Shown piece by piece: positions 33,077-43,646 of a stretch of 64,000 bases of DNA. Within the stretch, counting starts at the first letter, position 1. Each line of letters opens with the position of its first letter. Origin of the DNA: Pyricularia pennisetigena (taxonomy: Eukaryota; Ascomycota; Sordariomycetes; Magnaporthales; Pyriculariaceae); contig NW_021940928.1 in assembly GCF_004337985.1 (NCBI RefSeq), positions 1 to 64,000 on the forward strand, in the 5' to 3' direction. The translations under genes and the position numbers were made by a program. The notes beneath the pieces were generated by a model. That model was given only the letters and a program-made list of their open reading frames with translations. It was not told the origin of the DNA and searched no databases.

Positions 33077-33860
33077 TATATTACCAAGATTGTCCAGATC
33101 GCTGAAACGCGACCCAAAGGAGATGGGCCGCGCACTGCCATAAAGTCATCTGAACGACTGGCCAGATCAACCTCTCAAGCCACACCAGAGCGCATCTTCA
33201 TCTACCAACGGAAGGTGGGATCACTGATGTATGCAGCCGTTATGACCAGACCGGATATAGCTTATGCTGTTAGCCAGCTTAGCAAACACCTCCATAACCC
33301 ATCCGAAGATCATCAACTAGCCGCAGATTCTGTACTTCACTATCTAAAACGCCAGCGTCATTTGGGACTTAAACCTGGGGGTGGGCTCACGCTGGAACCT
33401 CATACAGATGCATCCTTTGGAGATGACCCAGAAGATCGCAAAAGCTCCCAAGGATTCGTTATCTCCCTCTGCAACGGACTCGGGCCTGGAAGGCCGTGAA
33501 ACAGAAGCATGTTACGCTCTCCACCACTAAATCTGAGCTTGCTTCACTATCTGAAGGAGTGAGAGAGACGATTTTTATCGACAGAATCCTCTAGGACCTC
33601 CAAACGATTGCACCGCTATTGGGGGTACTTCAGGTCAATATCGACAAAATCATCGCCTACTGTGACAACATGGCCACTGTTGGGCTAATTATGAACCCGC
33701 TAGAGAAAGCTATCAACACGCCTGAAACATATGGATATTCACAACCACTAGCTACGTGAACAAGTATCACTGGGGCGGCTGGAAGTAGTGCACGTTACCA
33801 CCAAAAATAGCTCGCAGACGGAATGACTAAAGCACTGAGACCAATGCTTGGCCTGAATTC
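33077..33860 (+). pseudogene. Ty1/copia Pol fragment (RT end and RNase H)
   Basis: It reads YQRKVGSLMYAAVMTRPDIAYAV, then LHYLKRQRHLGL and DASFGDDPEDRKSSQGFV, and in a shifted frame WKAVKQKHVTLSTTKSELASLSEG and CDNMATVGLI. These are the hallmark end of copia reverse transcriptase and RNase H. At least one frameshift near 33475 and a stop near 33594 are present. No copia LTR was recognised here. Confidence 0.85.
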
Positions 33861-34299
33861 CTCCGCCAGGTCGGTCTCGCGGCAGTGCCGGCAGGAGAAA
33901 ACACCAAAACTTAAGACCACGACCCAGTCCTGGGGGTCACAGCGTATATCCGGCTGGAGATTCGTTGTGAGTGGGTGTGTTGCACTGGGGCGTGTAATCT
34001 CGGTAACTTTACCGTTTTGAGGGGTGTCTCCCACCTACACATGATTCAGTAGAAAATTCGTGTACCTTTAGCCAGCTCCGTTTCTGGTGCGTTTTTGCAC
34101 ACAATTCAGAAAACGTATCAATTGAGACAATATTATACACCCTACCATGGTACCGTACGGGCACACCGCCGTGCGACAGCAGCCCCCCAGAAAAGATAGC
34201 AATGTGGGTCAAACTTGGAGCTTGCGTGAAGACCTGCCTCATCGGGCTAATCGCTCCAAACCAGCCTGTTACAATCCTGTACAATATTATACGTGCGGG
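33861..34299. other. No supported gene
   Basis: Intergenic between the copia fragment and a MITE; nothing recognised. Confidence 0.45.
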
Positions 34300-34692
34300 T
34301 ACAGCTAGGAGCAAAACCATCTTCCTCCCCTCAACACACATCGATTTTCCATGTTTGCCCCACAGAGTGCCAATGGAGGCTTGTTTACAGCTGTATACGC
34401 ATCTGCCCTAGCCGAGCGACTCTAAAGACTCTCATTTACCAGTCCAGCTCAGTAGAGTGCTAGCTAGCTCGCACTGTTGCAACAGCCAAGTGGAGCACAC
34501 GCAGCTACTTCGAGGTACTTTAGCAAATGGGCGGCAATAAGAGCAAAAAGTGGATGTTTGCAGCTATTATGTGGCCGAATCTGGATCTTCCGACATCTTG
34601 TCAAGTAGCCTCAAGCAGCCCTATGCTGTCCCCACATTTTGAAGATTGAATGTCTGTATTGAAGGCGGAAGAAGCATTTGCTCCAAACTGTA
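34300..34692 (-). repeat. MITE family copy 3, both ends present
   Basis: 393 bp with TACAGCTAGGAGCAAA at one end and the reverse complement of TACAGTTTGGAGCAAA at the other. The body in reverse orientation matches the other copies. The terminal TA pairs fit a TA target duplication of Tc1/mariner type. Confidence 0.8.
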
Positions 34693-34822
34693 TCAGGCGA
34701 CACTGCTAAGTTCTCTGGAGATCAGATACTACATGATGACCTCTCTTGTCTTAGCTTACCGTGATGTCGGGTCCGTCCCAGCCTGGCCACCATTGACTGT
34801 CCTCAAAACCTTTTGTATCGAA

Positions 34823-35297
34823 ATGACTCGTCTCACGGACCCGGAGAAACGCAACAGGCAGCAAAAGGAGCTGGTGCGGAATCGCGGCGGGAGTCTCATG
34901 AGGAAGGCCGAGCAACTGGGGAGGCTTGGCGAGATCTTTGTATTTACCGTCTTCTATGATCCACTCTATGGCTACGACGGCATTGTCAACATCCCCGAGG
35001 GCTTTGAAGAACCAAACATCAAAAAAATGGTATGTGCTCAGGATCACAAGCGTATACAAATGCTCCGCAAACATCGACTAAGCACGGCGATAGTACGAAA
35101 TGCTACGTGACGGTTACAGACCTCCCCGAAGAACAAGACGGCGCTGTCCACATTCGTCGTCACAGCGGCCGAAAGAGCCCCAAGGACAGCCCCAAGAGGC
35201 TGTGCTGGATGAGATCACAGTTGAGCCAAATGACGTAAGCTGCTTGCACGAGGACGACGGCGACTCCTCAACAGGGGAAGCTGGCAACCAGGAGACC

Positions 35298-35303
<6 letters not shown>
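34823..35303 (+). CDS. MADS-box-like (SRF-type) protein, gene model uncertain
   Basis: The first exon (ATG 34823 to 35029) encodes LTDPEKRNRQQKELVRNRGGSLMRKAEQLGRLGEIFVFTVFYD, matching the MADS DNA-binding helix pattern (RxxxxxxNRxxxLxxKAxxL). It is followed by a diverged strand. A GTATGT donor at 35030 and a TACAG acceptor ending at 35119 define a likely 90-bp intron. Downstream, the frame VLDEITVEPND to GNQETK ends in TAG at 35301, exactly where the TAG microsatellite starts. The frame directly spliced from exon 1 stops earlier (about 35211), so an extra intron or damage is possible. MADS proteins are nuclear transcription factors. Confidence 0.5.
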
Positions 35304-35396
<93 letters not shown>

Positions 35397-35397
35397 C

Positions 35398-35429
<32 letters not shown>

Positions 35430-35430
35430 C

Positions 35431-35462
<32 letters not shown>

Positions 35463-35463
35463 C

Positions 35464-35495
<32 letters not shown>

Positions 35496-35496
35496 C

Positions 35497-35528
<32 letters not shown>

Positions 35529-35529
35529 C

Positions 35530-35598
<69 letters not shown>
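35299..35598 (+). repeat. (TAG)n microsatellite with 33-bp higher-order period
   Basis: About 100 TAG triplets. CAG interruptions (C at 35397, 35430, 35463, 35496 and 35529) are exactly 33 bp apart, so part of the array is copies of an 11-triplet unit. It ends at an N (35599). Long Thr or Leu ORFs across it on the minus strand are products of the repeat. Confidence 0.97.
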
Positions 35599-35599
35599 N
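35599..35599. other. Single N at the end of the microsatellite
   Basis: An undetermined base where the repeat stops and unrelated LINE-derived sequence begins. Repeat length and adjacency are therefore uncertain. Confidence 0.9.
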
Positions 35600-35705
35600 A
35601 ACTTATATTCCTGCAGAGGTATGACCAGCCTGCGCCGCCTTCCGCCGTCTGTCCGTGCGCACCGTTGCGCGCGGGGGTGTCCACTAGGGCCGGTTCGGTG
35701 CGCTT

Positions 35706-36035
35706 TTAGCGCGGAGGGAGGGCTGAATGGCCAGTAATGGCTGCGAACTCCTTGAAGGCCCGCGGGTTCCCCAATGTCTTGTATAGGTACTCTTGTCTGG
35801 TCTGCGTGTTTGGCCGCTGAGTCGGGCCGTTGGGCCACTTTTTCCATAGTTTGACACTGTTTGGGCAGTGGACCAAGCGGTCTGATGCCGTGGAGTTATC
35901 GCACCAAGGGCACTGCGTTTTTGCGCCGTGGTGGGCAAACCGGTCGTGGTAACCTCAAAAATCCCAGTGTCCTGTCCGCATAGCTAGGTAATGCCCCAAA
36001 ATCCGCCGGGGTAGCCCGAGTTTGTTTGGTTCCTT
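35706..36035 (-). pseudogene. Tad-like non-LTR retrotransposon (LINE), ORF2 3' end
   Basis: The minus frame reads LGLPRRILGHYLAMRTGHWDF, a stop at 35955-35957, then GYHDRFAHHGAKTQCPWCDNS and LVHCPNSVKLWKKW, ending PPR at 35708. The CPWC...C zinc-like region after the RNase H domain is typical of fungal Tad elements. Only this 3' end is present. Confidence 0.7.
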
Positions 36036-36121
36036 CGTTGGGTAGGCAAATCTCCCAGGCCAAAGCCAAATTTCCCAGGCCAATGCATCCCGGCCAAATG
36101 TCCAAGGTGTCCCAGGCCAAG

Positions 36122-36496
36122 TGTTACGATCGATGTATCGGGGTGATCTGTTGCTAAGGGTACAATGGGCTGAAGCAACTGAACTTCTGACTGCAGGTAA
36201 CTGGGGTTTTCATTGAGTGGGGAGAATCTCTGATGGAACTCAAGAATTGCTGTTAACCAAAGGTTGATTGCTGCTAAGCGATCCTGGAAAGAAATGTATC
36301 TACATGGTAATGAGCGTTGCTTATAGCCTATTTCCTAAGTGTGGTGATTGTGATCTCCTGATCCAAATGATCCCTGTCCTTGGCGTCATACAAGGTTTTA
36401 ATTCCTTCCCTACATAATTTTGGGTTCTGTCGGGGATATCTCTCATGAGCGAGTGTAAGATGACTCTATCTGGTCTCCCTGGTACCGGTTATAACA
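36122..36496 (+). repeat. Solo LTR of a second retrotransposon family
   Basis: It starts TGTTACGATC and ends TTATAACA. It shares ordered blocks with 50369-50778 (gaagcaactga, ggataactggggtt, ttgattgctg, tctccctggtaccgg). It is diverged, so old. No matching target duplication was seen. Confidence 0.7.
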
Positions 36497-38661
36497 CCTG
36501 TTTTGACGCGTCCAAACTCAACTAGCACGGGCCACTACTTGTGGCAAAAGGGAAAATAGTATGTGAGGTTCCATCGATGGTTTCCAGTGTTGTGTGCGGT
36601 TGTATTAATATGTGCTTTGTTACAACGGGTAAGCTTCTCTTGTATACAGTCGTGCAGTAACGTTACGTTATGGATAATGCATTGAAAGATTTGGAGCCAG
36701 CTAATAAGACCGGAATTCTTAGTGGCGGACAGGTTGTTGGCTGCAGGTATAAAAGTCGGCTATATAACTGGGATTGGCTTTTACATCGGGAGGAGATGGA
36801 TGCAGATAGTCTTGGTTTTCCTACGGGAACAACCTCTTTTTGAGGCCTCTATCTAAAGACTGCAGAAGAGGGTTACGTTAGGTTAGGTTAGGTACATTCA
36901 CATCAGCTGATGGCAGCCATCGAGAACAAGTCCAAAGAAACAATGCTTGTCTTTCTCTAACCATAACTCACCGTAAGCCCTTGACCTTGGACCGTTTTTC
37001 ATGGGCTTCGAAGGGCCATGCTATATGACTGAAAAGTAGCCAGCATTAAAGAAAAGATAGAATGTAAATAGAGATGCAGCACACCGAAGGTAAGGCAGTG
37101 CCTAAGCAGAGCGCAAACCGACCATGTGTTGGCCTCAGCTTGCACGGTGGCGTGTGAGAAAGTTTTATCATTAAATTTCGACGTGTTCTTAGGCTTAGTT
37201 GAAGCGTTTGTCTCGTCTGTTATCAGCAGCAATTTTCGGTACAGGAGGGGGCTTGGTCGAAGCGTCAAGTCCCATCAGGACGTTTATTGCAAGGCCATAA
37301 TCCCAGAACCCGCAAATGTTGGTCACGGCAATTTGATAGCCTAGCTCCAGCCAATGACAGGTGTATACAAAGCAAACCTGTACTGAAAGAGGAAGGAAGA
37401 TAAGAATCAGTTATCATCTAATAATTTCGGAATACTATCATTTGCCTAGCGTGTTATGTATACGCCCTAGCTTACTTCGCGACATTGAGTTGTGACAGTA
37501 TAAAAATCCCAAATTTCCTATTTTAAAGCTATTCTCAGATATGGGGCAATTTCAATGCTCGCCCCGAGATTTCGAAGATTGACTCCTAGTATGTTGCCCC
37601 AAAACGCTCTCAATCGCGCCGACTGTCGCACATCTGGGATGACACCAACCACGATGAAAATTCTGCAGCTGCATGGCTAACCCGCAAGCGCTGTCGGCCT
37701 GCTAGGTTGACGGTCGGTGAAACATGTGAATGTCAGTCGTTGATGTGCTGGACTACCATCTCCACTGTATCCCTGGTCTTGGTCCGCGGCTGCCATTTGG
37801 CGAGTGTTATTAGGGGCGATTCCCAGGTCACCGCTCGAAGCCGCTGCTTCGGAAGCTGATGAAACGCTTTTTGAAGGAGCATATTTCACTGGTGTTATTC
37901 CCACGAGCCTCGAGCGCTGCAAAATTATGGTGAAATCGTTGTCTCTGTTTCGACGCAAGCGAGTCGTCCTCCAAAACTACCAAATGGAGGTGGTTGGAAA
38001 ACAGCCAAATCCAACTGCAACTAAGAAGTGAGGAAGTTCTATATCCGATGAGTCACCTGCATGGGCATATCGAGGTGAACCAAAATGGCCGGAGCCCGAT
38101 ATTTATGACCGTAGATATATTGGTCAATCCAACAATTCTTTTAGACACCTTTTTAGGCAGAGGCCGACGTAAACATTCGACATAGATATAGTGTCCCCAT
38201 AAAGGCTTTTTGGAGTCCAAGACCAGATAATGTCACCACCACAAGGCACGCCTTTCTATAGAGGTACTGCGCGCATCAAACTTAACTGTCTATATTGTAA
38301 TTGGAATGATTTAAACCAGTACAAAAAAAGAAAAAATAAAAAAGCTATGTAAGATCCTAAAAACGCTCCCGGATTATAAAAGTTCACAATACAACGTTTC
38401 CGCAATTATTAATAACGGTTTACTGGAAACTGCTATCGAGCTTTCGAATATAAGCCGCGAAACGTTGTTCAGCTTTTATGGCCGACCGTTAACATTAGAT
38501 TTACCACGGTTAACAATATTAAAATATATCACTAGAAGATTAATCCTAAAAGCAACCAAGGGAACAAACAAAGAATGGTGGGTGGTAAAATTTTATACCA
38601 AGGAAAATACGTGTAATAATAAACCTAAAGCCCGGGCCAAAGTTAACTTGCTTGGTCAAAA
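36497..38661. other. No supported gene; A+T-rich 3' part
   Basis: It contains a short TTAGG x3 tract at 36878-36892. 38250-38660 is clearly A+T-rich with short nonspecific frames. A minus-strand ORF at 37677-37958 is weak. Confidence 0.45.
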
Positions 38662-40314
38662 ATGGATAAAAATATGGTACAAAAATTGAAAACTGAAAAC
38701 GACAATAATAATCCAAAAGACTCGCTGGGCTGGATATTCCAACAAATATTTATTTCTAGGTCGCAAAAAGACCAGACGCTAGAAAAACAGTGGAAATCTC
38801 TCTTTTCGAAACATAAAAAACGGTATCTCACCTATGTTATCTCTGAAAAGCTGAAAAGTAGATTCCAGGCACTCCTAAAAATTCCTGGCCTATGGCACCA
38901 GTCACCGTTTGGTAATATGCACAAAGTAGAGGCCATGAAGTGCGTTGAGGTGGGTGCTGCCAATCAAGCAGTAGTTGATGTCCAGCTGACCTCGACTGGG
39001 CAGGAATCTTCACACTACCTTAGTCAAATACTAAGTATTTTTACGAGTTTTGTCCGAGGACAAACGCAGCTGCTCGGAAGTATCGACAGCTATACCGTCG
39101 CAGCATTAGAAGGCAAATGCCCTGGCTTGTCCAAGCACGATAGGCTCCGGCTTGAGTCACTTTTGGAGAGCGGGAAGCTGTTGCCTAGAGCCAGTTCTGA
39201 AAATCGTCAACTTTTTATTGATGCGGTATGCGAGTTCAAGAGACAGATTCCTTCATTAGGTACATTCTTCAATGATATGCGCTACTTGGAAGGGTGTGCA
39301 AGATATATAAAGCAACTTGTGAAGGTTGAACGCGATTCAACCGTGCGACAGTCCCTTCGATCTATTTTCTGAGGTGACGAAAATTCGGACTGTGTCATTC
39401 AGAGAACAGATACAGATTTCCACAAACGGCCGGCATCGGCGGTGGAGGAACAGTTTGACATCGCACAAAGACAACTCTGGCTCTGTGCGATGAGAAAAAG
39501 CCTGATGTCACCGGTTGGGCCACAGAACCAGCAGGCACTCCTTGCCAAGAGCAAGAGGCCCAGTGAAGATCCTGTTTCATTGAGGCAGCTTGCGCTGGTT
39601 GCTCGGAGGCTTGGATTCCATTCTTCCCGAATTTATCAGCTTGCGAGTGGCGATCCTCATACGGAGATTGCTGCAGAAACACTGCTCGGAATACAGCAGC
39701 AATCCAACTACCCGAATGAAGGAGGCTCTCTTCAGCCTGCCTTAGAAACAACTGTGGATCTGGTCCAAGAGGGAGTTGAAACCCAAAGTGCGTTGCAACC
39801 TTTTGTCACAAGAAGTCTGGAGGCAACGTCCCATAGGTCCGGATTGCCAAGTCTAGAAGAACATAAGAGGGACAGGAATCTTTTGTTTCTTGATAATATG
39901 CACAGGTCTTACACACAGGAAAGTGGGCCAATCACAAGCTTGTTTGTTGGCATGTGCGTCTATAGGGTCACTTTTGGAGACTTTCAAGCCCAACAAGATC
40001 AGTTGCATCTGGAGTTGCGTCGCGTGTCCTTAGCAAGACACAGTTCTGAAAACGGTAGACCCTCAAAGAGGTCTCGAACAGATGGAAGGTTCAACATATG
40101 TCTTGTAGCTGACGACGTTGACCAGACCAGCTTGAAGGAAATAGAAGGGAATGGTGATGAGAGCCATGTCCAAGATGTCGCAGTAGCTGTGCGCATCCTG
40201 ATGAGCGACTGGCACCCATACGACGCATCGAGCGGGTCGGGTTTGTCGATTGACGACTGTTTTCAATCCGCCATAAACAACAGTGGCAAGATACTAATGC
40301 GCAGGGTCTATTGA
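38662..40314 (+). pseudogene. DUF3723 protein gene with one in-frame stop
   Basis: Two ORFs in the same frame (38662-39372 and 39442-40314) are one reading frame of about 550 codons broken only by TGA at 39370-39372, which would be CGA or similar before mutation. The N-terminal part has the DUF3723 signature: HKVEAMKCVE, then DSYTVAALEGKCPGLSKHDRL, LLESGKLLP and IPSLGTFFNDMRYLEGCARYIKQL. The C-terminal part ends with ITSLFVGMCVYRVTFGDF, an RPSKRSRTDG basic patch and DVAVAVRILMSDWHP. The biochemical function of DUF3723 is unknown; it is a recurrent cargo gene of Starship giant transposons. Apart from the single stop the gene is clean, so loss is recent, or the stop is read through or a sequencing error. 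Confidence 0.72.
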
Positions 40315-41580
40315 CATGCTACATGTTATCGGCACATATTTAAGCCGCATTATATTTTCAGTCACGCCAAAAAAAATGCATTGAAGCTGACTAGTAAGTA
40401 ATTATGATAATAGCAGGCGGAGGCCAAGCCACATATTGCTTTCCTTTCCACGAGGCAACAGCCAACCTTGCTCTTCCGCAATTGTAATCGGTTCGGAGAG
40501 GCAGGTTGCTTCTGGAAAGGGCATCCAGAATGACAGGGAGTCCCTGCTTGCATTTATCAATGACCTCAGCTACGTGACTATGGTTGAGAGCTAAAGTGGC
40601 TGAAATGGCGATGCCGATTTCGTATGAGTCCGGAGGGCAGGGTGACCAAAATGGGCGAATGACCTTTTTTCACTTTTTGGTAGAGCCTGAGCATAGACCT
40701 GTCTAGATCGGATTGTGAGAAAATAGTGTAAGATAAGATATCAAAAGAACGCATGCGTAGGAACGACGTGCGCCATCTTAACGCAGTGGAGGTGGTACCG
40801 CTGCCTGTGACAGGTGCTGCCTGTCAGGCTCACAAGACGTCCATATGTGCCTAATACTTCCAGAAAGCTCGATCCAGGTGTGACGATGACATTGCTTCTG
40901 TGATAGTCGGTACGTACCGCAAAGTGGAGGTACATTATGATAGGCTCAATTTGTGCTACCACAGCTCAGTCATGTGGCTCACGCTTCGGAAGGTGAAACG
41001 CTGCATATTGAAAGTTTTTTCGTTCCGGATATGTCCTCGCTCCTCGCCATAGTTCATCATCTCTGAAAATCCTGCTGTGACCACCTACCTGCCTACCTAG
41101 TCACCAAAACCTGAATAAACCCATGTGAATCGGATAGCTTATGGTTGCGATAAAAAAGATACCTATTCGTATTTACAAGTAAGTTTGTACATATTGCTCC
41201 TGCTGAAGCAACCTTTATATCATCTCTGCATGACCATGAGTGATACGCTTCAATTTATTTCCGTATCCCCAGCTTAATCTTAGTCCCACAGCCCATATTG
41301 CGGCGTCGTTCTCATCCCGCTAACAGAGACGGCCTGGATAGAACTCGACAGCTGAAGGTAAGCCAACGGCTGATGAATTTTGAGAACCACATACGACAAG
41401 GTTTCTCATCATCAGGTGTCTCTCGTGGTAACTGGGTTGCCTATGGCTGATAAGCCAATAGGAGAATCCCAATTTTTGCATCATCTTAAGGTTTGGCTGA
41501 CTCAAAGGAGACCTCCCTCAGTATTTGTTTTTGAACTTACCGCGCACGTTTCTAGCGCAACGACAGCTGATTGTTTCCAT
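40315..41580. other. No supported gene
   Basis: Intergenic; short overlapping frames only. Confidence 0.45.
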
Positions 41581-41817
41581 CTAGCTGTCCGACGCTTGGC
41601 CCTCACGCTCGCAAGCCTTGGCCCAAATATCGGCTTCTTCTTTATCACAAGACTTCAGATGAGTGTAAAAGGCTTGAAGCACGGTGTCGTTGTCAGAGTG
41701 AGCCTGGAGAGAGCTCGAGCAGAGTATGCCATTGGGCGACGTGTTGGCAGCGTTGGCAGCGTTGGCGGGGTTGCTGGTGACTGCTGGCCAGGCCGCAGCA
41801 GCGACCGAGCCGCGCAT
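41581..41817 (-). CDS. Small secreted-type protein (paralogue locus 1)
   Basis: 78 residues from ATG 41817, starting MRGSVAAAAWPAVTS, a short signal-like sequence, then an Asn/Ala-rich spacer and two cysteines with KEEADIWAKACE. The start codon context caccatccNtcacaATGCGC is shared with 55338, where a second small ORF begins after the same upstream region. Mature parts of the two proteins are dissimilar. Family unknown. Confidence 0.4.
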   Translation of the reverse strand: MRGSVAAAAWPAVTSNPANAANAANTSPNGILCSSSLQAHSDNDTVLQAFYTHLKSCDKEEADIWAKACEREGQASDS

Positions 41818-41938
41818 TGTGACGGATGGTGGGTGGGAAAGTTTGGTGACTCATAAAATGCAGGTATATATGGCGTAACTATAGAGGCCCAACCTTTTTG
41901 GCCAACTGTTTTCCTCCCTCTCTGTCTGCATATGCGTT

Positions 41939-42184
41939 CTAAACTCGAAGAAAACGAGAGTATGTTTTTAAGCGCAGCTGATGGAAAGGCGAATGTTGTA
42001 TCGGTGGAGGTAATAAAAGAGCGGGTAGGGTAACAAACTCTGCTGTAAAGAATGGAATCGAGCCGTCGGATAGGGACGCTGGAGAGGTGGGGAGGTTTGA
42101 GATAACGGTGAAGGAGAACGAATTTATGAGGCCAGCGGTAGGGTCGCAGGCCGGGATGAAGACTAGCACCACGGCACACCGCAA
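41939..42184 (-). CDS. Conserved small ORF, paralogue 1
   Basis: A roughly 80-residue frame homologous to 54990-55232. The core NSFSFTVISNLPTSPASLSD is nearly identical, and base differences in the core fall at third codon positions. The C-terminal part is also alignable (FFTAEF, PALLLP, a QLxL..Y.R.LR end). No ATG lies at the frame start in this copy (ATA where copy 2 has ATG before NSF), so an upstream exon or loss of start is possible. Not recognised. Confidence 0.45.
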   Translation of the reverse strand: MRCAVVLVFIPACDPTAGLINSFSFTVISNLPTSPASLSDGSIPFFTAEFVTLPALLLPPPIQHSPFHQLRLKTYSRFLRV

Positions 42185-42200
42185 GTTAACAGATCTGGCG

Positions 42201-42740
42201 CTATAGTCTTTCTAGTGAGAGCTGGCACCCAGTCTGAGTGGACTTCCCCACTTGCAACGGCCTGGCGCAACGCTCAGTGGTTGAATAGTGGTAAGCACGG
42301 TTGATGAAATTAGGCAAGTGAGCCAAGACTGTGATGGGTTGGCTCCTAGGGGTGATATCCGGAGTTGCAAAAGCAGCGAAGTTAAAAGACATCTTAATTA
42401 TAACCAGTTGAAATAAGTCAAATGGGTGTGGACACTGACAAGCGTTGGACATACTTCACCGTAAAGAGCCAGCCATGTAAGGAGGGCAAACCAGAAAGCT
42501 TACTGTTCTGAGTAGCTCGCGCGATGATAGGGCTGCGGCGACACAAAAGCAGGTTTTGGGATGCAGCCCCAAGCACGAGGTCCAGAATCCATATTCGCCA
42601 GGTTACCCTAAGGCCAAATCTACCGGAACAGGAATCATGACCATTTGTCGTCCGGAGACACAAGCTCCATTGCCGATAAACCTGCCTGAGAGTTGACCTT
42701 GTGAGGTGTTCTTTTAATGTTGCTCGGTCGGCTTTAATCA
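42201..42740. other. No supported gene
   Basis: Intergenic; nothing recognised. Confidence 0.4.
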
Positions 42741-43150
42741 TACAGTTTGGAGCAAATCTATCTTCCGCTTTCAGTACATACGTTGAAACTTGAAAATGTG
42801 GGGACGGCTTTAAGATACTTGGGTCTACTTGGCAAGATGGAGGAAGATCCAGATTTGGCTGCCTAATAAGCTACAAACAGCCATTCTTGGCTCTAATTGC
42901 CCATCTGCAAAAGTACCTCGAAGTAGCTGTTATTTCCCCACTTGGATGTTTAACCGAATATCTCCCGTGACAGTGTGAGCGGGGCATGGGACTACTTAAC
43001 TCTAGCGTATAACAGAATAGCAATTGGGAGTCGTTTTGCCAGGACGGATGAGTACACAGTAATCAAGGCAACGGTAACCTACACTGTATGGGGCAGATGT
43101 AGAAAATCGATTATGTTGACGAGAGGAAGATGGTTTTGCTCCTAACTGTA
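42741..43150 (+). repeat. MITE family copy 4, full-length reference
   Basis: 410 bp. The left end TACAGTTTGGAGCAAAT and the right end (reverse complement TACAGTTAGGAGCAAAA) form an imperfect inverted repeat of about 28 bp. There is no coding capacity. Termini with TA and CAGT fit a Tc1/mariner-type non-autonomous element. This is the best-preserved of five copies. Confidence 0.85.
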
Positions 43151-43646
43151 CGCAACGGTGAAGGCATGCAGCTTCTGTCGTGTCGACGACAACAGGATAC
43201 CATCTCGAACCCCGCCATTCCAACTGCGTTGGGATCACGACATAATCTAGCATGAAAAAGAGAATAATTATGTGACTGATCATTTGTGCACACAAGAGGA
43301 ATTTGTTGCCAGCCGCTTCAAAAAAAAAACCTACCTCTCATGACATTGAAATACGAGTTGACGGTACGTAGGCTGTTAAATATACCACCGTTTTTTGCTG
43401 ACTTGAAGGCAACTATCACGTTAGTTCCTAAAGGCATGGGGCCAGGTAGAGGATCTGCAACCAGCCATTCAACTTCTGCTTTCACCACAAACACATCAAC
43501 AAGAGCAAAGCCTTCAGGGGCTCATAGCCAGTCCTGCTTCCCATTTTGTGGGTTCCTCCTCCAAAGATAAGCAGTTCTCATTAAAGTCAAGAAGCTCAGA
43601 ATTCTAGGACCAAATTTACAGTAGTATGATAGATGATTCCCCTTAA
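43151..43646. other. No supported gene
   Basis: Intergenic; nothing recognised. Confidence 0.4.

Noticed and set aside
35215..35847. Minus-strand poly-Thr and poly-Leu ORFs of 138-210 codons
   Set aside because: They are translations of the TAG triplet repeat and cross an N; no gene signal.
41655..42179. A 174-codon minus-strand ORF overlapping the small paralogue
   Set aside because: The duplicate comparison favours the NSFSFTV frame: substitutions are silent there and not in this frame.
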